The notes under the pieces were generated by a model, which was not told where the DNA came from, did no database searches, and saw only the letters and a program-made list of their open reading frames with translations. Shown here one piece after another: positions 29,480 to 36,613 of a DNA stretch of 36,613 bases. Positions within the stretch are counted from its first letter, which is position 1. Every line of letters starts with the position of its first letter. The stretch is from Cladosporium sp. IMV 00045 (Eukaryota; Ascomycota; Dothideomycetes; Cladosporiales; Cladosporiaceae), in NCBI GenBank assembly GCA_001931905.2, contig MSJI02000621.1, positions 1-36,613 of the forward strand, given 5' to 3'. The position numbers were made by a program, and so were the translations under genes.

Positions 29480-30029
29480 GGTGTTGGATTTCGGTTGGTT
29501 CAATTCTTTCTGTTTTCTTTTATTGTGATCCCAGTCGAAGCAGGTGTTTACAGCCTAGTTTCCTGAGGAGGGTTCCGGTATATCTCAAAATTGCATGTAG
29601 GCACAGCGTTGCTGTCCTAGAAGTCGTGACAATCAACCCATGACACGGGCAGGTTCATATTCTCGTTGGCTGAAGTCGGCATTGATTATGGAGACTTTCG
29701 CGGGTCGTTCTACTAGCATCTAGTTCCAGGCGCTGCTACGCGCTGCTACGTGCCAAGCAGTCCGGGGGGTGGGTTGGTGGATGCTGGCTGGCTACTCTGA
29801 ACAACTCCTGCCTAAGGGATCCAGCTGCCTCACCACCAACAACACAATCTCACACCTATCCTTATCTCACCCCATTCACTGCGACGACGACTCTTGGCGC
29901 ATACCTCAGCCTCACCGTCCACCCACACCTTGCGCTCACCGACGACGACATCATCACACCGCGCGGAGCTACACCGTTTGACCCCTCCACCGCCTTCATT
30001 CAACCCCCCAAACACACCCCACTGCCACC
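29480..30029. promoter_or_regulatory. Shared divergent promoter, SSL1 / Rab11-like gene
   Basis: 550 bases separate the two start codons. The Rab side (29830-30029) is a CA-rich leader without ATG. A perfect tandem 10-base duplication lies at 29731-29750. No clear TATA box is seen on either side. Confidence 0.5.
29731..29750. repeat. Tandem 10-bp duplication in the SSL1/Rab promoter
   Basis: cgctgctacg occurs twice back to back with no mismatch. It may be a duplicated factor site or a replication slip. Confidence 0.9.
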
Positions 30030-30850
30030 ATGGCCAACGACGAGTACGATGTACGCATGCCCACCACTTCCTGTCCGCCTTGTACCACGGTCACACGACG
30101 GCGATCGCACGACATCTCACTAACACTCATCCACAGTTCCTCTTCAAGGTGGTCCTGATTGGAGACTCTGGCGTTGGTAAATCCAACCTGCTCTCGCGTT
30201 TCACCCGCAACGAATTCAACCTCGACAGCAAGTCCACCATCGGCGTCGAGTTCGCCACCCGCAGCATTCAGGTCGACAACAAGACCATCAAGGCTCAGAT
30301 CTGGGATACCGCCGGCCAGGAGCGCTACCGCGCCATCACCAGCGCCTACTACCGCGGTGCCGTCGGCGCCCTCCTCGTCTACGACATCTCCAAGCACCAG
30401 ACCTACGAGAACGTCACCCGCTGGTTGAAAGAGCTGCGCGACCATGCCGACACTAACATCGTCATTATGCTGGTCGGAAACAAGAGCGATTTGAGACACC
30501 TCCGCGCCGTGCCCACAGAGGAGGCCAAGCAGTTCGCCAGCGAGAACGGCCTGAGCTTCATCGAGACTTCTGCTTTGGACGCGAGCAACGTCGAGCTGGC
30601 CTTCCAGAACGAACTTACAGGTACGTATTTGCCGCACGGATGAGGACACGCGGCCTCGGACCGAAAGGACGAGCATGGACATGGACAAAGCCCATACTGA
30701 CAAACGAACTTCACAGAAATCTACCGCATCGTCTCCTCCAAGGCTCTCGACCAGGGTGAGGCGAGCAACGCACCCGGACCCGGCACATCAGTCCCCCTTG
30801 GCCCGAGCAACCCGCCCGGAGATGCAACCAAGAAGGGCCAGTGCTGCTAG
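30030..30850 (+). CDS. Rab11/Ypt31-type small GTPase
   Basis: Three exons, 30030..30050, 30137..30620 and 30717..30850, give 212 residues. Exon 1 is only seven codons (MANDEYD), then [16 protein letters not shown] carries the P-loop (16-23). Thr41 is in the effector loop STIGVEF, WDTAGQE (63-69) has the catalytic Gln68, then NKSD and ETSA complete nucleotide binding. The tail ends GQCC, a double-cysteine geranylgeranylation site. The Rab11 signature [20 protein letters not shown] and [23 protein letters not shown] identify the Ypt31/32 (Ypt3 in fission yeast) class, which moves vesicles from late Golgi and recycling endosomes to the growing tip. Intron 1 follows directly after codon 7. Intron 2 has a CTGAC branch site 19 bases from CAG. 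Alternative Rab8/Sec4 assignment is unlikely given the switch-region residues. Confidence 0.97.
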
Positions 30851-32558
30851 AGGAAACCAGCAACATTTCTCCAAAACCACAACAAAATACACACATCACA
30901 TGAAACAAAGGGAAAAACGGAGTATGCACGCGCGCTGCGAGGGAGTTAGAGGGAAGCCAATTTGTGCTTAGGAGGCGAGTTTGGGGTCTGGGGTTTCTCG
31001 AAAGGCATGTGCATGTGCATTCGCATCTTGCATTCTGCGTTTTTCACCTCACCCTGCTCGCCATGATATCTGAAACGAGCATCATGCGAAAGCTTCTCGG
31101 GCAGCACGAAGCTTGAAATGACAGTTGAAAAAGGGTTCTGCCGCGACGGTGTCTGGGCGTTGTGTCCACGGCGGCATTAACATGTCACGTGCGGAGTTGC
31201 GGCGACCTCCTTTTTTTGTTTGTTTGTTTTTTCCATCTTTTTTGATGTTGTTGGTGCTGCTTCTGCTTCTGCTGCTGCTTACCTCCCCCTTTTTTTCCTC
31301 CCCTTTTCTAATTATCTTTTATTACGATAGCATGTCGCGAATGTCATTGAATCATCACGTTGAGAAGAATGCTTTAGGTTTCATCATTGTCATCCGAGGC
31401 TTCACTTCCATCAAAAATCTAAAGTATATTAACATCTTCACTTTCCACCCTCGACCTTGACTTTACTCTGGACATGGAACGAGCCATGCAATCAACTGCT
31501 CAAGATGCCTCCTTTGGTCCATCAACTAGTCGGCCGCTCGATTTAGTAGGATGCTGTCTTTCCACCTTGCTCTTAACATTAACGAGAAATCCCAATCAAT
31601 AAAAACTGTCACGATCCCCCTTCTGGATTATTCACTTGAAAACCCCACCGAAGACAGACCAGGAGACACTCACAACGCCATCTTCGCACTCGCTGGCCTA
31701 TACTCCATTGTACCAGTACCTTGAAAAGTCAACCTCGAGCATGAATCACCCCCAACGCTCGTCGTTACTCCCCAATGCCAAAAACAAAACCCATCCAAGA
31801 GACGGCGTTAATTCACAGCTAAACGCTTATCAATTTGTTTTTCCCACGTTCATTTCCTTCTTCTACTTTAGACAAAGTTCCTCATCCTCTACCCATCGAC
31901 GACCAAAGGAGGCGGTTCGACCTTTCCAGTCTGTCATCCTTCGAGTTCTTCCCAAGTAGGTATTCTCCTTGGACGGTTTCCGAATTTGCTTACATGGTAT
32001 CGAGAAAGGGAAAAATAAGAATGAGCTCCGCCGACACCCCGGCCTTCAGAGAAGAATCCCAAACAGTGGATTTTTGAAGTTGATCGGGTATATACATGTA
32101 CAAACATCATCGAGAAAAAGAAAAAAGAGAACGCAGATTCACACTTCCCTCCCAAGAGAAAACATCGCAGATCCTTGATGCGCGGGAGAACGTATGGCCT
32201 CCCTCTCAGTCGTCTCAGGTGGTCACGAACAGACATAGACCAGACTCCCTTTTCACGTCTGGACGTTCGGGATGCTAGACGCTGACACGTTAGCACGTCT
32301 CGTTTTCTTGCTTTCGCAGGCAAGCAGGGGCTGTACAGGTACGCTTTGGCAAACTGGGAGAGTGAGGGATGGCGAGAAAGAGTGAGAGAATGAATCACGG
32401 AACGCAGAAAAATGCACGAAAAGATAAGGAAGACATGCACGGGGTTCATCCGCAAAGACTGTCTGACAAAAACTACAAATGCAAGAACAAGAACAGGATA
32501 CAAGAAATCGCAGCACGCTAAAGCCACGAACAAACAATTCAAGGAAACGGGAAAAGGC
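30851..32558. other. Intergenic between convergent Rab and permease genes
   Basis: 1.7 kb without a supportable gene. From about 31199 to 31320 the plus strand is a long pyrimidine-rich run with CTTCTG/CTG triplets and T8 tracts. A minus-strand frame of about 220 codons at 31934-32611 has no domain and no ATG until well inside; I treat it as chance in the permease 3' UTR. AATAAA near 31601 could end a plus-strand transcript. Confidence 0.4.
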
Positions 32559-34349
32559 CTACTGTTCGACCCCCACGCCTTTCTCCGCCTCCTTCCCCGG
32601 CGCTTCCCCACTGCTCAAGTCCTTTTCGACATCGATGCTCTGCCCCTTGACCATGGAGTCCATGTCGGTGGGAACCGGCGGGCCGCGGAAGTGCTTGCGT
32701 CCGCGGATGAAGTACCACCCGATGCTGATGGAGGCGAAGCCCGCGAAAACGACGGACGCGTAGTTCATGTCTGTTGCTGTTACGGGGAGGCTGCGGGAAG
32801 AGGGGTAGGTGTTAGCTTATTGGGGTTCGTGTTCGGGGAGGGGGAGGAAGGGGTTTTGAGGCTTACCTGACAGGCATGCAGAATAATACTACCGCCAGGC
32901 AAATCCAGCACAGGCAGATGATGTTGATGAGGAAGCCGAAGCGGCCGAGGGAGAAGGTCGAAGCGCGGAGCAGTTCGCGGCGTCGAAGGACGGAGACCAG
33001 AATCGGCAGACCGTAGCCGCACGAGAGACAGATTGTCGCGACGCCGGTGAAAGAGTTGAAAGCCGCTTCGCTGCCGAAGTAAATCAAGCCTAGCAAGCAG
33101 TCGACGATGGTTGACAGGACCAGACCCCAAAGAGGCACACCCAAGCGCTGGTTTGTCTTGGACCAGAGGCGTGAGCCGGGGATGGCGCCGTCGCGGGCGA
33201 AGGCGTAGGTGCAGCGCGAAGAGGCCGTGAGGGCACCAGTGCCGGCGAAGATCTGGATGCCGAGGATGAGGAAGAGGAGTCCAAAGCCGCCTGCTGCGGA
33301 GCCGGTGACGATGCGGAAGAGGAGCGTGATCGGTTGGCCGGCGGAGGCGTTGAGGAGTTCTTGCACGTCCGGGATGACGAAGAGGATGGGCACGAGGTAG
33401 AAGATGCCGGTGATTCCGGCGGCGACGACCGACATGACCATTGCTTTGGGTACTTCGCGGGCTGGGTTTTGCACTTCTTCGCACATGGATGCGACCAGAC
33501 CGTAGCCGGTCAGAGTGTACGCGGCTTGTAGGAGGCCAACGAAGAAGGCCCATCCGTCAGGCCATCCGGAAGCGCTCGCGTCGTAGTGGCTGAAGACGTA
33601 CTCGCCGCTTCGTCGGACGTCTGCCATGGTGAGAACGGTGACGAGAATGATGATGACGCTTGCACCGGTCCACCAGATGCACAGCTTGTTGATAAGGTCC
33701 AGGTACAGCGAGCCGAAAGCGTTGATCAGGAAGCAGACGAGCATGATGGCCCAAAAGCAGAGTACCGTTTGCCAGGGTGTAGGCGCAAAATCTTCACGCC
33801 ACAGACTGATGGCGCTGAGAATCAGTTGCGCACCGCCAAAGTTGATGGATAGTGTTACCGTCCAGTTGCCGACCAAGTTGAACCAGCCACATATCCAGCT
33901 TGCTATGGGTGCCCATTCGGGAGTCGACATCATGGCAGACCAGTAATACACGCCTTATTAAGAATGTCAGCACACACCATTCCTCGCCGGTAGACAAACT
34001 CCACAAGATCCAGAAACTCACCTCCAGCAGTAGGATAAACAGCACAAATCTCAGCCAAGCTCGCAGCAATACTAATAGAAATCAAGCTGATAAGAACCCA
34101 GCCCCAGAGCACAGTGACGCTCTGCCCGTCCGTCAAAGCAATGTACATGGTCGTCGACAGACCATAAGGAACCGCCATGATGGCGAACGAGAGGCCTAGC
34201 ACCGAGAGCATGGACAAGTTGCGAGGCAGTTCGGATTTGTAGCCCATTCGCGCCAGGTCGGCATCTGCGGCGACGGTGGAATTGTTTCTGGGTGCTGCTG
34301 TGCCGCCGCCGCCGCCTGAAGACGCTGAGCCGCGTCGGAAGACGTCCAT
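32559..34349 (-). CDS. APC-superfamily amino acid/choline-type permease (GABA permease-like)
   Basis: Three exons, complement of 34022..34349, 32867..33953 and 32559..32790, give 548 residues. A cytosolic N-terminus with a Gly run is followed by about 12 hydrophobic segments. The first is LSMLSVLGLSFAIMAVPYGL. The motif AEICAVYPTAGGVYYWSAMM is rebuilt across intron 1, and EEVQNPAREVPKAM is the signature of the fungal amino acid/choline transporter group (GABA, choline and related substrates: Uga4, Hnm1 and similar). The predicted site is the plasma or vacuolar membrane. Intron 2 splits a Ser codon before the last membrane segment, and the C-terminal tail is charged (VEKDLSSGEAPGKEAEKG). Intron 1 has CTGAC near its 3' end. 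Substrate cannot be set from sequence: the group has many paralogues in filamentous fungi. Confidence 0.93.
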
Positions 34350-35639
34350 GGTTGTGGGAGGGTGAGAGCCAGTCTTGTTGTGTGTTGTGGCTGTTAAGCA
34401 GTGGTGGTGTGTCGAGGTCGAAAGGACGGTGGTCCCGTGTCACAGCACCCTGTATGATTAGGTTGCGGGACACGCGCGTGGCAGATGGGAATGCTAAAGA
34501 AAGTGTATATGGATAGGTAAGATGGGAAAGACAGCAAACGGTTGCCGAGAAGAATAAGGATATAGTTGTAGCAACGCAAGAATAGATAGCGAGATATCAA
34601 TGCACAAGCCCAGTGTCGCGTGCGTGCATGTAATCGTGCAAGTAAAGAGGACATGCGCGAACGAGTTAGTAACTCAGTCAGATAGACATGAAGTCAGAGG
34701 CCGAGGCGATCACGAGGATTGGGGAGCAGTGGTAGTGGTAGTGTGGACCAAGGCCACAGCGTTAGACCCATTCATTCCTCCTGTGCCTCGTCCTCCACTC
34801 CTCCAAAGCAAGACGGACGACCACTGGGCGAGACTGGCGTAGCTGGTGGTGGTGTATCATCGTCGGGCGGGCCCTAGACGGCGACAAGTGTCAGAGGCCA
34901 GAGCCAACGAGGCAAGTGCAGCCTCTAAGCTTCCCACAATCGATGCCAACTCCACATCGACGACCGCAGCCCTTCTCCACATCCATTGGGGGAGGATTCG
35001 AGGAGATAGCGGGCGCTCGCGCCACTTGATGAGACCGCGCGCCGTCTTCGGCTGTGCTCTGAATGACGAGTTAATCGGGGACTGAGATGTGTCACAGATG
35101 TTGTTGTCTCATCTGCCTGCTATTGAAAGTCCATGTTACGTGATCTTTCATTGTTGCTCTCCTGCGAAGAACGATGGTGTTGTTAATGTGTCGATTTATC
35201 ACTGCTAAGTGCTTAGCGTCGGCTTGTTTGATGAAGTCATGGCTGAGAGATAGGCAGCTGGTGATACTTCGGAGGCGAGATGGATTCGGGAAGATAAGCA
35301 CATCAGAAGGAATCTCGGGCGATAGCGCGCGGTACCGAAGATTCGAAACGCCGTTCTCGATGGTCGTCGGATAAGATAGCACAAGGATAGATAGGGTCAA
35401 GGTCGTCTCGCTTAACAACTGGAGAGTGAGGCGCTCCCGCATACATGTGAAGATAGCTTTGAGTTGTTTCAGATCGGCCGTGCAGCCTAGTTGATATACA
35501 GATAATATAAATAACAAGATTGGTGTAGAGATGTCCCTGTACGGCGGAGCTTGTTGTTTTCGCTCCCCGACCCGACGCTTCGCTATGCATCAAACAAAAT
35601 TGCTTCGACAATCAGACAAAAGAAAATCAAGTCAACCAT
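34350..35639. other. Intergenic: permease upstream region and HEM13 3' region
   Basis: 1.3 kb with no gene I can support. Both flanking genes are on the minus strand, so this holds the permease promoter/leader (34350 onward) and the HEM13 3' UTR (left of 35640). A frame at 35092-35517 lacks domains. The stretch 35490-35520 is A/T-rich (atacagataatataaataac) and may contain a minus-strand transcript end. Confidence 0.4.
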
Positions 35640-36613
35640 CTACACCCAGTCCACAGGCTTCTTCAACACCGAGAGTAGTCTGTCTTCCCGGCTGTTCTTG
35701 TCGGGCTCGTGCTGATACTGCCATCTCGCCGTGAGCGGCAAGCTCATCAGAATGCTCTCGACTCTTGCACCAGGGGTGTTCAAACCGAACGCGGTGCCTC
35801 TGTCGTGTACCAGGTTGAACTCGACGTAGCGTCCTCGTCGCAGTTGTTGCCATGCCTTCTCTTTCTCTGTGAACTGCATGTCCTTTCTCCTCTCGACGAT
35901 GGGGATGTACGAGGGCAGGAAAGCGTGCGCGCAAGTCTGAATGTAGTTGAAGAGGGATTCCTGGTCCTTCTCGCTCTCGTCGAGATCGTCGAAGAAGATG
36001 CCGCCCACGCCGCGGGATTCATTGCGGTGGGGGATGTAGAAGTACTCGTCGCACCACTTCTTGAAGCGCGAGTAGTATTCCTTGTCGTGCTTGTCGCATG
36101 CGTCCTTGATGTTGCGGTGGAAGTGGATCACGTCCTCGTCGAAGAGGTACGACGGCGTCAGATCGGTTCCGCCGCCGAACCACCACGCGTTAGTGGTGCC
36201 GTCCGCGTTGGCAGTCTCAAAGTAGCGGTAGTTCAAGTGCACCGTCGGCGCCATTGGGTTTTGAGGGTGGACGACCAAGCTCAAGCCAGCGGCGAAGAAC
36301 TCCAAGCTCTCGACGTCCGGGTCCAGCGCCTTGTGGTTGACTCTCATCTTGCTGATCGCCTGTCGGGGAAGCGTGCCGTACACGACCGAGATGTTCACGC
36401 CCGCCTTCTCGAACACATTGCCGTCTTGCAGCACGCAGCTGATTCCGCCTCCTCCGTTCGGCCGCTCCCACTTGTCGACTTGGAAGCGCTTGCCGTCGAC
36501 GGCTTCAAGCGCGCGGACGATCTCCTCCTGCTTGGCCTTAATGAACTGTTCCATTCGCAGACGCATGGGAGAGGCGTCGGTCACGCCGGACTCGCGCTTA
36601 CTGAGACTGTCCC
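35640..36613 (-). CDS. HEM13: Coproporphyrinogen III oxidase, oxygen-dependent, 5' partial
   Basis: The frame is open from the right edge of the window to the stop at 35640-35642 (323 residues seen plus a partial codon). Codons before the internal GTG near 36584 read DSLSKRESG and remain open, so the start lies outside the window. Seen: [18 protein letters not shown]; the glycine-rich [53 protein letters not shown]; and near the end [35 protein letters not shown], all landmarks of the HemF/Hem13 family. The enzyme decarboxylates two propionates of coproporphyrinogen III to form protoporphyrinogen IX in haem synthesis. Yeast Hem13 is cytosolic and 328 residues, so at most a short N-terminus or a targeting peptide is missing here. 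No intron is seen in this part. Confidence 0.97.
   Translation of the reverse strand, partial: DSLSKRESGVTDASPMRLRMEQFIKAKQEEIVRALEAVDGKRFQVDKWERPNGGGGISCVLQDGNVFEKAGVNISVVYGTLPRQAISKMRVNHKALDPDVESLEFFAAGLSLVVHPQNPMAPTVHLNYRYFETANADGTTNAWWFGGGTDLTPSYLFDEDVIHFHRNIKDACDKHDKEYYSRFKKWCDEYFYIPHRNESRGVGGIFFDDLDESEKDQESLFNYIQTCAHAFLPSYIPIVERRKDMQFTEKEKAWQQLRRGRYVEFNLVHDRGTAFGLNTPGARVESILMSLPLTARWQYQHEPDKNSREDRLLSVLKKPVDWV

Noticed and set aside
31934..32611. 225-codon minus-strand frame downstream of the permease
   Set aside because: Overlaps the permease stop region, starts at a non-ATG codon, and shows no domain. Its hydrophobic look comes from T-rich sequence. Most likely the permease 3' UTR.
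1..36613. tRNA or 5S rRNA genes, CRISPR arrays, transposons, secondary-metabolite cluster
   Set aside because: I looked for GGTTCRANNC-type B boxes, regularly spaced repeats, transposase or reverse transcriptase motifs, and PKS/NRPS domains, and found none that hold up by eye.

Overview
This 36.6-kb window is nuclear DNA from a filamentous ascomycete (Pezizomycotina). A Dothideomycete is my best guess, but it rests on overall protein flavour only. The fungal assignment rests on short spliceosomal introns (mostly 50-130 nt) with GT...AG ends and CTAAC/CTGAC-type branch sites, CA/CT-rich 5' leaders, and fungal-type proteins (NCE101, Puf4-type PUF protein, Ypt31-type Rab, Atg8). I see no rRNA, tRNA, CRISPR array, transposon or viral element.

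Layout, left to right. (1) The 3' part of an M1 zinc aminopeptidase gene (+). (2) ATG8 (+, 3 exons). (3) A small two-exon NCE101 gene (+) in what otherwise looks like a 2.3-kb gap. (4) A large intronless gene (+) for a 1456-residue protein with an N-terminal SUMO-interacting-type motif, 24-residue repeats, a Myb/SANT-like segment, a WD40 propeller with a textbook DDB1-binding box, and a C-terminal cysteine cluster. (5) A nuclear dynamin-like GTPase of the SLIP-GC type (+, at least 5 exons) with an unexplained frame discontinuity. (6) A flavocytochrome b2-like 2-hydroxyacid dehydrogenase (-) ending in a peroxisomal SKL signal. (7) A HAD-IIB phosphatase (+), divergent from it. (8) RNA polymerase III second-largest subunit (-). 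(9) A PUF RNA-binding protein (+, 4 exons including a 30-nt microexon). (10) TFIIH subunit SSL1 (-), convergent with it. (11) A Rab11/Ypt31 GTPase (+), head-to-head with SSL1. (12) An amino acid/choline-type permease (-, 3 exons). (13) The 3' part of coproporphyrinogen III oxidase HEM13 (-), cut by the right edge.

Most of the genes are core housekeeping: proteolysis, autophagy, Pol III transcription, TFIIH, vesicle traffic, haem synthesis and mRNA control. They look unlinked functionally, as is usual for fungal chromosomes; there is no secondary-metabolite cluster. Three proteins merit closest attention: the SIM-Myb-WD40-zinc protein, which reads like a CUL4-DDB1 substrate receptor; the SLIP-GC-like GTPase, with a changed G3 motif and a frame break; and the SKL-tagged cytochrome b5/FMN enzyme. 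Splice sites were placed by eye from consensus signals and protein continuity, without transcript data.
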